64,000 bases of DNA from Gordonia hydrophobica NBRC 16057 (GTDB lineage Bacteria; Actinomycetota; Actinomycetes; Mycobacteriales; Mycobacteriaceae), in assembly GCF_001592365.1 (NCBI RefSeq), contig NZ_BCWU01000006.1:62001-126000 (forward strand), written 5' to 3'. Below the pieces are notes generated by a model. The model worked only from the letters and a program-made list of their open reading frames with translations, searched no databases and was not told the origin of the DNA. The position numbers and the translations under genes were made by a program. Of this stretch, positions 36,704 through 45,631 are shown in pieces (positions within the stretch are counted from its first letter, which is position 1; each line of letters opens with the position of its first letter).

Positions 36704-38832
36704 CGCTGTTCTCTGTCCTTCGGTTCGCGGGGTGTTCTCGGCGGCTGTCGCTGATCGTTCGCCTGGTTGCGCATCTGCCGCTGCTTGGCGGCCTGCTTGT
36801 CTTTGGCGGCCTGAGCGGCGGCGGCGGCGGTGAATCCGCGACGCAGGGTGCCCGGTGCGTTGTACTTCGACTCGGCTCGGCGGGCGCGGCTCTCCGACGA
36901 GTTCAGCTGCCACGGGACCGAGGTGACCATGACGCCGGGCTCGAACAGCAGGCGCGTCTTGAGCCGGAAGGCCGACTGGTTGTGCAGGATCTGCTCCCAC
37001 CAGTGGCCGACCACGTACTCCGGGATGAAGACGGTGATGACGTCGCGCGGCGACTCGCGGCGCAGGCGGCGGACGTAGTTGATGATGGGCCGGGTGATCT
37101 CCCGGTAGGGCGAGGCGAGGACCTTGAGCGGCACCGTGATGTCGCTGTCCTCCCACTCGCTGACGAGGATCCGGGTGTCCCGGTCGTCGACGTTCACCGT
37201 GATCGCCTCGAGGTCGTCCGGCCGGGTGGCGCGCGCGTACCGGAGGGCGCGGCGGGTCGGCAGGTGCAGGGTCGACACCAGGACCACGGCGTGGCTGCGG
37301 CTCGGCAGCACCTCGTCGTCGATCTCGGCGTCGTCGAGCTCCAACTCCTGTTCGATCGCCGTGTAGTGGCGGTGGATCAGCTTCATCAGGACGAACAGGC
37401 ACACCATCGCCAGGATCGCCATCCAGGCGCCCGCCGTGAACTTGGTGATCAGCACGACGACGAGGACCGTTCCGGTCATCACCATGCCGATCGCGTTGAT
37501 GACGCGGGACCGCTGCATCCGTCGGCGCGCGTCCGGATCGGTCTCGGTCGTCAGGTGCCGCGTCCAGTGCCGCACCATGCCGATCTGGCTGAGCGTGAAC
37601 GAGACGAACACGCCGACGATGTACAGCTGGATCAACGACGTGACCTCGGCACCGAACCCGATGACGAAGGCACTGGCGGCCAGGGCGAGGAAGACGATGC
37701 CGTTCGAGAAGGCCAGTCGGTCGCCGCGAGTGTGCAGCTGTCGCGGCAGGTAGCGGTCCTGCGCAAGGACCGAGCCGAGGACCGGGAAGCCGTTGAACGC
37801 GGTGTTCGCGGCCAGCAACAGGATCAGTGCCGTGACCGTGGCGATGAAGTAGAAGCCCGCCGGGAAGCCGTGGAAGACGGCCTCGGCGATCTGCGCCAGG
37901 ATGGACTTCTGCTGATAGCCGTCCGGGAGCCCGGTCAGGTCCTTGGCCGGATCGAGGACGTACTTGGCGCCGATCTTCTGTGCCAGCATCACGATGCCGA
38001 GCAGCAGGGCGATCGAGAACGAGCCGAGGAGCAGCAGCGTGGTCGCGGCGTTGCGCGACTTCGGCTTCTGGAACGCGGGGACGCCGTTGCTGATGGCCTC
38101 CACACCCGTCAGTGCCGCACACCCGGACGAGAACGATCTCGCGACCAGGAAGGCCATGGCCAGCCCCATCATGTCGGGGTGCTCGGCGACGATGCCGTAG
38201 TGGGAGGTCGAGGCCTCGACCGCATCGCCGAGGACGAAGATCTGAATCGCTCCCCACCCGAGCATCAGCAGGACGCCTGCGATGAAGGCATACGTCGGGA
38301 GCGCCAAGACCGCGCCCGACTCCTTGATGCCCCGCAGGTTCACCGCGGCGAGCAGCGCGATGCCGAGCACGCAGAACCACACCTTGTTCGAGTGGACCAG
38401 CGGAATCGCCGAACCGATGTTCTCCGCTGCCGACGTGACCGACACCGCGACGGTGAGGACGTAGTCGACGAGGAGTGCGGACGCGACGGTCAGGCCGGCG
38501 TTGGACCCGAGGTTGACCGTCGCGACTTCGTAATCGCCGCCGCCGGACGGGTAGGCGTGCACGTTCTGCCGGTAACTGGCCACCACCACGACCATCACCA
38601 CGGCGACGGCGACGGCGACCCACGGAGCCAGCGCATAGGCGCTGATCCCGGCGATCGAGAGCACCAGGAAGATCTCCTGGGGCGCGTACGCCACCGACGA
38701 CATCGCGTCGGAGGCGAACACCGGAAGCGCGATCCGCTTCGGCAGGAGCGTATGGCCGAGCCGATCACTACGGAAGGGCCTTCCGAGCAGCAACCTTTTG
38801 GTCGCGACCGATACCTTCGACATCGTGGACAC
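36700..38832 (-). CDS. APC-superfamily permease (Rv2690c-like)
   Basis: A 710-residue membrane protein: an N-terminal stretch RLLLGRPFRSDRLGHTLLPK, about twelve transmembrane helices starting at FASDAMSSVAYAPQEIFLVL, and a 200-residue soluble C-terminus (VLVSTLHLPTRRALRYARAT, VFIPEYVVGHWWEQILHNQS) ending in a Lys/Arg/Gln-rich tail. The combination fits the amino-acid/K+ permease-like family found beside trkA genes. GTG 38832 is used; ATG 38823 is an alternative. The divergent neighbours ceoB-ceoC regulate potassium uptake, which suggests a potassium role, unproven. Confidence 0.8.
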   Translation of the reverse strand: MSTMSKVSVATKRLLLGRPFRSDRLGHTLLPKRIALPVFASDAMSSVAYAPQEIFLVLSIAGISAYALAPWVAVAVAVVMVVVVASYRQNVHAYPSGGGDYEVATVNLGSNAGLTVASALLVDYVLTVAVSVTSAAENIGSAIPLVHSNKVWFCVLGIALLAAVNLRGIKESGAVLALPTYAFIAGVLLMLGWGAIQIFVLGDAVEASTSHYGIVAEHPDMMGLAMAFLVARSFSSGCAALTGVEAISNGVPAFQKPKSRNAATTLLLLGSFSIALLLGIVMLAQKIGAKYVLDPAKDLTGLPDGYQQKSILAQIAEAVFHGFPAGFYFIATVTALILLLAANTAFNGFPVLGSVLAQDRYLPRQLHTRGDRLAFSNGIVFLALAASAFVIGFGAEVTSLIQLYIVGVFVSFTLSQIGMVRHWTRHLTTETDPDARRRMQRSRVINAIGMVMTGTVLVVVLITKFTAGAWMAILAMVCLFVLMKLIHRHYTAIEQELELDDAEIDDEVLPSRSHAVVLVSTLHLPTRRALRYARATRPDDLEAITVNVDDRDTRILVSEWEDSDITVPLKVLASPYREITRPIINYVRRLRRESPRDVITVFIPEYVVGHWWEQILHNQSAFRLKTRLLFEPGVMVTSVPWQLNSSESRARRAESKYNAPGTLRRGFTAAAAAQAAKDKQAAKQRQMRNQANDQRQPPRTPREPKDREQR

Positions 38833-38911
38833 TCAGCAACACTAAGACCCCGAGGGCCCCTCTGCCCACCGGGGTGCGTTTGCGAGTCCTCCTGCAGTAA
38901 CGTCGTGCATC

Positions 38912-39574
38912 GTGCGCGTCATCATCATGGGTTGCGGCCGAGTCGGGTCCGCGTTGGCGAGGGCCATGTCGAATCTCGATCACGACGTGGTGGTGATCGA
39001 TCGTGACGAGACCGCGTTCCGACGCCTCGGCGACGATTTCGGCGGCCGCACGGTCACCGGAGTGGGGTTCGACCGCGACGTCCTGAACGAAGCGGGGATC
39101 ACCGACTGCGACGCCTTCGCCGCCGTGTCGTCGGGCGACAACTCCAACATCATCGCCGCGCGCGTGGCCCGCGAGACCTTCGACGTGGAGCGCGTCGTCG
39201 CCCGGATCTACGACGCCAAGCGCGCCGCCGTCTTCGAACGTCTGGGCATTCCGACCGTGGCGACCGTCCCCTGGACCACGCAGCGATTCGTCGCGGCCCT
39301 GGGTGAGACCTCGAGCACGCCGGTCTGGCACGACCCCTCCGGCGAACTGGTGATGGCGGTGATCGAGTTCCACGAGTCGTGGATCGGCGCCGACGCCGCC
39401 CATTTCCAAGAGCTCACCGGCGCCCGGGTCGCCTTCCTGTCCCGGATGGGGCAGATCGTGCTGCCCGACCAGCGGACCGTGATTCAGGACGAGGACGTGC
39501 TCTACGTCGCCGTCCTGGGCGCGAACGCCGACCATGCACGCGCCGTCGCAGGCGCCGAGAGGCCTCGGGAGTAA
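38912..39574 (+). CDS. ceoB: TrkA-type potassium uptake regulator, CeoB
   Basis: GTG 38912, nine bases after TAACGT, probably leaderless. The 220-residue protein has an RCK-N Rossmann domain (VIIMGCGRVGSALARAMSN with G-x-G-x-x-G, then VVVIDRDETAF) and an RCK-C domain in the last 80 residues (GARVAFLSRMGQIVLPDQRT). It binds NAD(H) and gates Trk/Ktr-type potassium channels from the cytosol. It pairs with ceoC two bases downstream, as Rv2691-Rv2692 do. Confidence 0.9.
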   Translation: MRVIIMGCGRVGSALARAMSNLDHDVVVIDRDETAFRRLGDDFGGRTVTGVGFDRDVLNEAGITDCDAFAAVSSGDNSNIIAARVARETFDVERVVARIYDAKRAAVFERLGIPTVATVPWTTQRFVAALGETSSTPVWHDPSGELVMAVIEFHESWIGADAAHFQELTGARVAFLSRMGQIVLPDQRTVIQDEDVLYVAVLGANADHARAVAGAERPRE

Positions 39575-39576
39575 CT

Positions 39577-40239
39577 GTGAAAGTCGCCATCGCCGGAGCC
39601 GGGGCCGTCGGACGGGCCATCGCGCGCGAACTGCTCGTCAACGAGCACGACGTGACGCTGTTCGAACGCAACCGCACGCACATCGACCCGGTCGCCGTCC
39701 CCGGCGCCAACTGGGTGCACGCCGACGCCTGCGAATTGTCAGACCTGGAGGCCGCGGGGCTGCAGACCTTCGATGTGATGATCGCCGCGACCGGCGACGA
39801 CAAGGCCAATCTCGTCGTCAGCCTCCTGGCGACCACCGAATTCGCCGTCAGCCGCGTGGTCGCCCGGGTCAACGACCCCCGCAACGAGTGGCTGTTCAAC
39901 GAGGACTGGGGCATCGACGTCGCGGTCTCGACGCCGCGCATGCTGGCCTCCCTCGTCGAGGAGGCGGTCACGGTCGGCGACCTGGTGCGGCTGATGACGT
40001 TCCGCCAGGGACAGGCCAACCTCGTCGAACTGACGCTCCCGGACGACACTCCGTTGGCAGGCAAGCCAGTCCGGCGCCTGCGACTCCCCCGCGACGTCGC
40101 GCTCGTCGCGATCATCCGGGGCCGTCGCGTCATCGTGCCGCAGTCCGACGATCCGCTCGAGGGCGGCGACGAGCTCGTCTTCATCGCTCCCGAGGAGTCC
40201 GAGGACGAGTTGCATCAGACCATCAAGTCTCCCCTCTGA
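39577..40239 (+). CDS. ceoC: TrkA-type potassium uptake regulator, CeoC
   Basis: GTG 39577, two bases after the ceoB stop. The 220-residue paralogue has VAIAGAGAVGRAIARELLV for NAD binding and an RCK-C end (DTPLAGKPVRRLRLPRDVAL). CeoB and CeoC probably assemble into a mixed gating ring. In M. tuberculosis the next gene is a DUF3159 gene (Rv2693c); here an nsrR-hmp pair occupies that place. Confidence 0.9.
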   Translation: MKVAIAGAGAVGRAIARELLVNEHDVTLFERNRTHIDPVAVPGANWVHADACELSDLEAAGLQTFDVMIAATGDDKANLVVSLLATTEFAVSRVVARVNDPRNEWLFNEDWGIDVAVSTPRMLASLVEEAVTVGDLVRLMTFRQGQANLVELTLPDDTPLAGKPVRRLRLPRDVALVAIIRGRRVIVPQSDDPLEGGDELVFIAPEESEDELHQTIKSPL

Positions 40240-40254
40240 CGAGCCTCTCATTTA

Positions 40255-40275
40255 ACTACTACACTACGTAGTAGT
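40255..40275. promoter_or_regulatory. Palindrome ACTACTAC-N5-GTAGTAGT
   Basis: A perfect 8-bp inverted repeat 15 bases after the ceoC stop, in an AT-rich gap. It could be an operator or a weak terminator; there is no T-tract. Confidence 0.45.
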
Positions 40276-40346
40276 ACAGGGACTTAGGCCCATATCTCGC
40301 CGCTGAATTTCCCTGTTTCCGCAGGTCATGAGAGGTCCAACACATT

Positions 40347-40369
40347 AATTGGAGTCCAAGACTCCAATT
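40347..40369. promoter_or_regulatory. Probable NsrR operator
   Basis: AATTGGAGT, five bases, ACTCCAATT: a perfect 9-bp inverted repeat 16 bases before nsrR. The last base joins TATGTT (40369-40374), a likely -10, so a bound repressor would block the nsrR-hmp promoter. Confidence 0.65.
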
Positions 40370-40385
40370 ATGTTCTGATCGTTTC

Positions 40386-40892
40386 ATGCAGCTCACCCGG
40401 TTCACCGACATCGGTCTCCGCGTCGTCATGGCGCTGGCGGCCGACCCGGAGGCCACGCACACCTCGCGGCAGCTCGCCGACGACCTCCACCTGAGTTACA
40501 CGCACGTCGCCAAGGTGGTGAGTCGACTGGCGGAGCTCGGCGTGGTGAACTCCCGACGCGGTCGCTCGGGCGGCTTGGCCATCACCGAACTCGGTCCCCG
40601 CGCAGGCGTCGGCTGGCTCGCCCGGCACCTGGAGGGCGACGACGAGGTGGTCGACTGCGACGACGCCGACCGCCCGTGCCCGCTCCGGTCGGCGTGCCGA
40701 CTGCGCCACGCCCTGGCGACCGCGCAGGACGCGTTCTACACCAGTCTCGATCGGCTGACGGTCCAGGACCTGATCGCCGACCCCACCGGAGCGCAACTCT
40801 TGACGCTCCTCCCCACAGTCCCCGCCGACCGCCGCAGTGCGGACTCGACGGCCCCAATGGTCAGCAGTGATGAAATGAGGAGAAGTCGATGA
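40386..40892 (+). CDS. nsrR: Rrf2-family nitric-oxide-sensing repressor NsrR
   Basis: A 168-residue protein with an N-terminal winged helix (MQLTRFTDIGLRVVMALAAD, then SRQLADDLHLSYTHVAKVVS and the wing RRGRSGGL). Three Cys follow in VDCDDADRPCPLRSACRLR, the NsrR iron-sulfur ligand pattern. NsrR represses NO detoxification genes until nitric oxide destroys its cluster. Its stop overlaps the hmp start (ATGA), and a palindrome overlaps its own promoter, so autoregulation of the pair is expected. Confidence 0.9.
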   Translation: MQLTRFTDIGLRVVMALAADPEATHTSRQLADDLHLSYTHVAKVVSRLAELGVVNSRRGRSGGLAITELGPRAGVGWLARHLEGDDEVVDCDDADRPCPLRSACRLRHALATAQDAFYTSLDRLTVQDLIADPTGAQLLTLLPTVPADRRSADSTAPMVSSDEMRRSR

Positions 40893-42052
40893 TCTCGTCC
40901 GCCACCAAGCAGGTGCTCGCAGCCACCCTTCCCGCCGTCGAAGGCGCCCTGCCGGAGATCACGCCCAAGTTCTACAACCGGATGTTCACCGCGCGGCCCG
41001 AGCTGCTCCGCGACATGTTCAACCGCACCAACCAGGTCACCGGTGGCCAGCCGCAGGTGCTCGCCGGTGCGATCGCCGCATTCGCGCGCCTGCAGCTGGA
41101 GTCCGATCCCCGCCAGTTGCGCTTCATCATCGATCGCATCGCGCACAAGCACGCCTCGCTCGGAATCGTTCCCGACCAGTACCCGATCGTGCACGAGCAC
41201 CTGTTCGCCGCGATCGTCGACGTGCTCGGCGATGCGGTGACCCCCGAGGTGGCCGCCGCGTGGGACGAGCTGTACTGGGAGATGGCCCACGTGCTGATCG
41301 GGCGCGAGGCCGAGCTGTATTCCGCGGCGGGCGTCGAGGTCGGCGACGTGTGGCGGCAGGCTCGAGTCAGCGGTCGCACCCAGGTCTCGCCCGACGCCGT
41401 CGCCTTCACCCTCACCTCCGTCGACGGCGCCCCGCTCGGCGCCTTCGTGCCGGGTCAGTACATCTCGATCCAGGCGGAGATGGCCGACGGCGCCAACCAG
41501 ATCCGGCAGTACAGTCTGACCGGCTCGACGTCGGACCCCGAGTGGCACATCAGCGTGAAACTCGACGGCGAGGTCTCCAGTCATCTGCATGAGAACGTCT
41601 TCGAGGGCGATCTGGTTCGCATCAGCACCCCCTTCGGCGACCTGACGCTGCCCGACGGGGACGAACCACTGTTGCTCGCCTCGGCGGGCATCGGCTGCAC
41701 GCCCGTCATCGGCCTGCTGAATCACCTCGTCACCACCGGCGACACGCGCGCCGTCACCGTGCTGCACGCGGACCGGTCGCGCAGCAGGCAGCCGCACCGC
41801 GGCGACCTCGCCGAGCTGGTCGATCAACTGCCGTCGGCAGAGCTGGTGCAGTGGTACGAACGAGGGCTGGCCACCGATGACGCCACGCGGATCGGGCTGA
41901 TGGATCTCGACGACATCGAGATCGCGCCCGACACCGTCGCGCTGCTCTGCGGTCCGTCCGGCTTCCTCGGCGCCATCCGCGATGCGCTGCTCGAGAAGGA
42001 CGTACCGGACGAGCGGATTCACTTCGAGACGTTCGGCGTGCTCACCAAGTAG
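40889..42052 (+). CDS. hmp: Flavohemoprotein, nitric oxide dioxygenase
   Basis: A 387-residue protein with the three domains of Hmp. The globin domain (1-140) has FYNRMFTARPELLRDMFN and IAHKHASLGIVPDQYPIVHEHL with the proximal His. The FAD domain has FVPGQYISIQAEM and RQYSLTGSTSDPEW (R-x-Y-S). The NAD domain has LLLASAGIGCTPVIGLL and ALLCGPSGFLGAIRDAL. It oxidises NO to nitrate with O2 and NADH or NADPH. It is translationally coupled to nsrR. Confidence 0.95.
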   Translation: MISSATKQVLAATLPAVEGALPEITPKFYNRMFTARPELLRDMFNRTNQVTGGQPQVLAGAIAAFARLQLESDPRQLRFIIDRIAHKHASLGIVPDQYPIVHEHLFAAIVDVLGDAVTPEVAAAWDELYWEMAHVLIGREAELYSAAGVEVGDVWRQARVSGRTQVSPDAVAFTLTSVDGAPLGAFVPGQYISIQAEMADGANQIRQYSLTGSTSDPEWHISVKLDGEVSSHLHENVFEGDLVRISTPFGDLTLPDGDEPLLLASAGIGCTPVIGLLNHLVTTGDTRAVTVLHADRSRSRQPHRGDLAELVDQLPSAELVQWYERGLATDDATRIGLMDLDDIEIAPDTVALLCGPSGFLGAIRDALLEKDVPDERIHFETFGVLTK

Positions 42053-42067
42053 CGAGCAGCGAGTCCG

Positions 42068-42442
42068 TCACTCGTCGGCGGCGTGGAGTTCGTAGTACGG
42101 GTTGTACATGATCTTCGCGCCGCCGGCGTCGGCGACTCGACCGCGCACGGTGAGGCGTCGTCCCGGCTCGATGCCCGGGATGCGATTGCGCCCCATCCAC
42201 TTGAGAACGACGGTGTCGGTGCCGTCGAAAAACTCCGCGGACACGCCGGTCTTGGTGTTGCGCGAGCACGTCTGGACGGAGCGGAGTTCGCCCACCATCG
42301 TCGCCTCGTCGCCACGCACGCAGTCGACGGCGCGCTGAGCGCCCGGCGTAACACATTCTCGTTGAATGCGATCGTCTTCGATCTCGTCGAGATCTTCGGT
42401 CAGCATCCGTCCGAGCCGCTTGAGCAGACCCGAGTCAGCCAT
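42068..42442 (-). CDS. OB-fold nucleic-acid-binding protein (Rv2694c-like)
   Basis: ATG 42442 follows GGAGG with 7-nt spacing. The 124-residue protein consists of an N-terminal helix (LLKRLGRMLTEDLDEIED) and an OB-fold (MVGELRSVQTCSRNTKTGVS, VLKWMGRNRIPGIEPGRRLT, YNPYYELHAADE). Such proteins resemble the tRNA-anticodon-type OB domain of RecG-like factors. The role is unknown. Its stop faces that of hmp 15 bases away. Confidence 0.85.
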   Translation of the reverse strand: MADSGLLKRLGRMLTEDLDEIEDDRIQRECVTPGAQRAVDCVRGDEATMVGELRSVQTCSRNTKTGVSAEFFDGTDTVVLKWMGRNRIPGIEPGRRLTVRGRVADAGGAKIMYNPYYELHAADE

Positions 42443-42513
42443 CCCAATCCTCCGGGCATCACGTGGTGGAACTCCCTTGCAAACTCACCATACTACCCGT
42501 GCATGATCGAGGT

Positions 42514-43227
42514 ATGACCCTCATGATCGTGATGCCGGGCACAGGCTCCGACGCCGACTTCGTCGCCCGCGCCTTCCGGACCGGCGCCACTGCGTGCGAC
42601 GCCCGCCTCGTGGCACTCGAACCCGAATCCGACCTGGTCAGCAGCTATCAACAACGGCTGGACGCCCTCACCGCCAGTGGTGAGGACTTTCTCGTCGGCG
42701 GGGTCTCCATCGGTGCCGCGATCGCCGTGGACTGGGTCCTGCGTTCGTCGTACACCGACCGGTGCCGCGGCGTCCTGGCCGCTCTTCCGCCGTGGTCCGG
42801 AGAGGTCGGCGACTCCCTCGCCGCAGCGTCGGCGCGCATCACCGCCGACGCCGTCGAGCGCGACGGTGTGGAGCCGACCATCGATGCGATGATCGCGACC
42901 AGTCCGGCATGGCTCGGTGCGGAATTGGCGCGCTCGTGGCGCTCGCTCGCCGACCGAGGACTGACCGCCCAGCTGCGGGCGGCGTCGACCTACCGCGCGC
43001 CCACCCTGGCCGAGATCGCCGCACTGCCGGTTCCGCTCGGCGTGGCCGCCGCACCCGACGACCCGCTGCATCCGATCGACGTCGGCCGCGACTGGGTGGC
43101 AGCAGTCAGCCGCGGAGCACTGTGCGAGGTGCCGCTCACCGAGTTCGGCCCCGACGAGCAGCTGTTGGGCCGAGCCTGCGTGGACGCGTGGCGGCAGGCG
43201 TCAGCGACGACGCCTGCGGAACCGTGA
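42514..43227 (+). CDS. Small alpha/beta hydrolase (Rv2695-like)
   Basis: ATG 42514 (MTLMIVMPGTGSDADF) is preferred over the frame opening at 42463. The 237-residue protein has an N-terminal strand and oxyanion region (MPGTGSDADFVARAF), the nucleophile elbow VGGVSIGAAIAVDW (G-x-S-x-G), and a late Asp/His region (AAPDDPLHPIDVGRDW). The substrate is unknown. Its position between the OB-fold and DUF3710 genes follows M. tuberculosis. Its last 27 bases overlap the convergent DUF3710 gene. Confidence 0.78.
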   Translation: MTLMIVMPGTGSDADFVARAFRTGATACDARLVALEPESDLVSSYQQRLDALTASGEDFLVGGVSIGAAIAVDWVLRSSYTDRCRGVLAALPPWSGEVGDSLAAASARITADAVERDGVEPTIDAMIATSPAWLGAELARSWRSLADRGLTAQLRAASTYRAPTLAEIAALPVPLGVAAAPDDPLHPIDVGRDWVAAVSRGALCEVPLTEFGPDEQLLGRACVDAWRQASATTPAEP

Positions 43228-44097
43228 CATCGCCGAGCCCTTCGACGGCGGCGCTTGGTCTTCGGTCGCGCCTGCTCGCTGGGTCGCCTCAGCTGCGTCG
43301 GCCGATTCGGGTGCCGTTTCCGGCTCCGATGCGGTGACGTCGGACTGGTCCGGGAGGTCCGCGTCGTCGCTGTACACCGTGGCCGCAGCGCTCTGTGCGA
43401 CGGCACCGCCGGGCACCGGCTCCACGGCGGGAGCGGACGGTTCCGACGGCGCAGCGGAAAGCGGCTGGGACGGGAAACCGCCGGTCTCAGCATCGACGCC
43501 GGCCTCGGCAGCCGCCTGGTCCACCATCTGCTGCTGGGCAGCCGACACCTGCTCGGCCAGCACCGGCGGCAGCGTGATCGGCAGGAGTTCGCGCGGTGGG
43601 AAAGGCTCGTTGCCGCGACGCACCACAGTCTCGGCGAGCACGGCGCGGGCCAACTGCGCCAGTTGCACCTCCGACTCCTCCGGGCCGCTCGCAACGCAGC
43701 GGACCATCCAGCGCGCACCGTCAACGCCGATGAACCGGTGACTGCCGCCCGGCACTCGCGCGACGATCTCGCGGCCCCAGTGCCCGTCCTCGATCGAGGT
43801 CTGTGCGCCGTCGGCGCGCAACGATTCGGCGAGCTCACGGACCACCTCGCGCCACTGGCCGCCGCTCCGTGGCGCCGCGAACGCGTGCATGCCGATGCGG
43901 CCGACCGGGGTCACGAGGTAAACGGCCTCCGGCTCGTGCGTGGCGGACATCTCGACGGTCACCTGGCCCCCCTCGACGACCGGCATCAGCACGGAGCCGA
44001 GATCCAGGTGCGAGTTCGCGAGTTCCGCGGGCGCGGTCGTCAGATCGGCGATGTCGTACGGTCCCGCGGCGTCGCCGATCGTGAACTTGTCAGCCAT
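43201..44097 (-). CDS. DUF3710 family protein (Rv2696c-like)
   Basis: A 298-residue protein. Residues 1-170 form the DUF3710 domain: GPYDIADLTTAPAELANSHL, LGSVLMPVVEGGQVTVEMSA, HRFIGVDGARWMVRCVASGP. The rest is a Pro/Ala/Glu-rich, probably disordered stretch ending in the basic tail MSRFRRRRR. The function is unknown. It starts six bases after the dut stop on the same strand, so the two form an operon, as in other mycolata. Confidence 0.88.
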   Translation of the reverse strand: MADKFTIGDAAGPYDIADLTTAPAELANSHLDLGSVLMPVVEGGQVTVEMSATHEPEAVYLVTPVGRIGMHAFAAPRSGGQWREVVRELAESLRADGAQTSIEDGHWGREIVARVPGGSHRFIGVDGARWMVRCVASGPEESEVQLAQLARAVLAETVVRRGNEPFPPRELLPITLPPVLAEQVSAAQQQMVDQAAAEAGVDAETGGFPSQPLSAAPSEPSAPAVEPVPGGAVAQSAAATVYSDDADLPDQSDVTASEPETAPESADAAEATQRAGATEDQAPPSKGSAMSRFRRRRR

Positions 44098-44103
44098 GTC
44101 TAC

Positions 44104-44589
44104 TCATCCCTCCGATGCCAGAATCGCGTGGCCCCCGCTGGAGCCGTATCCGCCCGCGCCCCGATCAGTGTCGTCGAGCTCGTCCACCTCGACCACCTGC
44201 GGCAGCTCCACACGCTGCACCAGCAGTTGGGCGATCCGGTCGCCGCGTGCGATCGTGATCGGCGCCTCCGGATCGAGGTTGATCAGGCAGACCTTGATCT
44301 CGCCGCGGTACCCGGCGTCGACGGTGCCCGGGGTGTTGACGATCGACAGTCCGGCACGCGCGGCCAACCCCGACCGCGGATGGATCAGGCCCACGGTGCC
44401 GACCGGCAGTGCGATGGCGATGCCCGTGCCGACCAGCTGCCGTCGACCAGGAGCGAGCACCAGATCGGTAGCGGCGTAGAGGTCGATGCCGGCGTCGTCC
44501 GGATGCGCACGGACGGGCAAGGGCAGGTCGGGATCCAGTCGTCGGATCCGCAACGGCGGAGACGTATCAGGCGTCACAGGCGAGGTCAC
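44104..44589 (-). CDS. dut: Deoxyuridine 5'-triphosphate nucleotidohydrolase
   Basis: A 161-residue trimeric dUTPase with all five motifs: [46 protein letters not shown] and [12 protein letters not shown]. It hydrolyses dUTP to dUMP and keeps uracil out of DNA. GTG 44589 starts it; the divergent DUF3093 gene begins 42 bases away, so two promoters share this short gap. Confidence 0.97.
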   Translation of the reverse strand: MTSPVTPDTSPPLRIRRLDPDLPLPVRAHPDDAGIDLYAATDLVLAPGRRQLVGTGIAIALPVGTVGLIHPRSGLAARAGLSIVNTPGTVDAGYRGEIKVCLINLDPEAPITIARGDRIAQLLVQRVELPQVVEVDELDDTDRGAGGYGSSGGHAILASEG

Positions 44590-44631
44590 CCCCGCAGACT
44601 ACTAGGCCGCTGCCGCACTAGGCTTGGGGCC

Positions 44632-45159
44632 GTGACTCAAGAAGCTCCGCAGTCCTCGTCTTCGTCGCGGTCGGACCGCTACCACGAACGTCTCACCATT
44701 CCGTGGTGGTGGTGGCTCGCGTCGCTGGTGGTCGTCGGACTCCTCGGTTACGAGATCCAGCTCGCCGCGTACCGACAGCCCTGGAGCGTGGTTGCGTACC
44801 CGGTTCTCGCGATTCTGCTGGGCTGGATGTTGTTCTCGATGGGCCGCACCCCGATCCGCGTCGACGCCGACGGCGCTCTGCATGCGGGCAAGGCCGTGCT
44901 CCCTGCCGAGGTGATCGCGCGCGGTGCGGTCATCGCCGCCTCGCAGCGCAGTGCGGCCATGGGCCGACAGCTCGATCCGGCGGCATATGTCGTCCATCAC
45001 GCCTGGATCAAGACGATGGTGCTCGTGGTGCTCGACGACCCCGACGACCCGACGCCGTACTGGCTGCTATCGACTCGGCACCCGGCTCAGGTACTGGCTG
45101 CGCTCGGACTCGGCGACGCAGGACGGGACACAGAGACAAAGAACGCCGCGCAGAGCTGA
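44632..45159 (+). CDS. DUF3093 family membrane protein (Rv2698-like)
   Basis: GTG 44632 is seven bases after TAGGCT (44619-44624), a leaderless arrangement; the longer upstream frame runs antisense through dut and is rejected. The 175-residue protein has two transmembrane helices (residues 25-43 and 52-70, beginning PWWWWLASLVVVGLLGYEI) and a soluble part with IRVDADGALHAGKAVLP and YWLLSTRHPAQVLAAL. Function unknown; conserved beside dut in actinobacteria. Confidence 0.85.
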   Translation: MTQEAPQSSSSSRSDRYHERLTIPWWWWLASLVVVGLLGYEIQLAAYRQPWSVVAYPVLAILLGWMLFSMGRTPIRVDADGALHAGKAVLPAEVIARGAVIAASQRSAAMGRQLDPAAYVVHHAWIKTMVLVVLDDPDDPTPYWLLSTRHPAQVLAALGLGDAGRDTETKNAAQS

Positions 45160-45190
45160 CGCTCCGCGCGGCGAGCACGCCGCCGATCTG

Positions 45191-45490
45191 TCAGGCGCAG
45201 TCCACGCAGATCATCTCGTTGCCGTGCTGTTCGGCGAGACGGTTGCGGTGATAGACGAGGAAGCAGCTCGTGCACGTGAACTCGTCGTCCTGCTTCGGGA
45301 CCACTCGTACGGACAGCTCCTCGCCCGACAGATCCGCACCCGGCAGCTCAAACGACTCGGCGGTATCGCCTTCGTCGACATCGACGTCGGCGGACTTCGC
45401 TTCATTACGACGAGCCTTGAGCTCCTCGAGCGAATCCTCCGCGATGTCGTCGTCGTTGCTGCGACGCGGTGCGTCGTAATCGGTTGCCAT
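45191..45490 (-). CDS. DUF4193 zinc-ribbon protein (Rv2699c-like)
   Basis: A 99-residue acidic protein starting MATDYDAPRRSNDDDIAEDS, with SLEELKARRNEAKSADVDVD in the middle and a C-terminal ribbon: CTSCFLVYHRNRLAE and MICVDCA provide four Cys. Highly conserved in actinobacteria and of unknown function, perhaps nucleic-acid binding. A near-consensus promoter (TTGACT-17-TAGAAT) lies 113 bases upstream, which suggests strong constitutive expression. Confidence 0.92.
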   Translation of the reverse strand: MATDYDAPRRSNDDDIAEDSLEELKARRNEAKSADVDVDEGDTAESFELPGADLSGEELSVRVVPKQDDEFTCTSCFLVYHRNRLAEQHGNEMICVDCA

Positions 45491-45602
45491 AATGTGCCTA
45501 ACCTGGGTTCTGTAGGTGTCGTTGCGGATTGCTAAGGGGGACCGCACTTGTGGTGTCGGTCTCAGCTCCTCACATCGACAAGCGATGATGTTGGGCGACC
45601 GA

Positions 45603-45631
45603 ATTCTAGGTGGACCGACCTGACAAGTCAA
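45603..45631 (-). promoter_or_regulatory. SigA-type promoter of the DUF4193 gene
   Basis: Minus strand TTGACT, a 17-base spacer, TAGAAT. This is the closest match to consensus in the window. It implies a 5' leader of roughly 105 bases. Confidence 0.7.

Noticed and set aside
36704-38623. N-terminal extension of the TrmA-like frame
   Set aside because: The extension overlaps the APC permease in another frame and is Arg/Gly/Asp-rich; the ATGA overlap at 36700-36703 gives a natural start.
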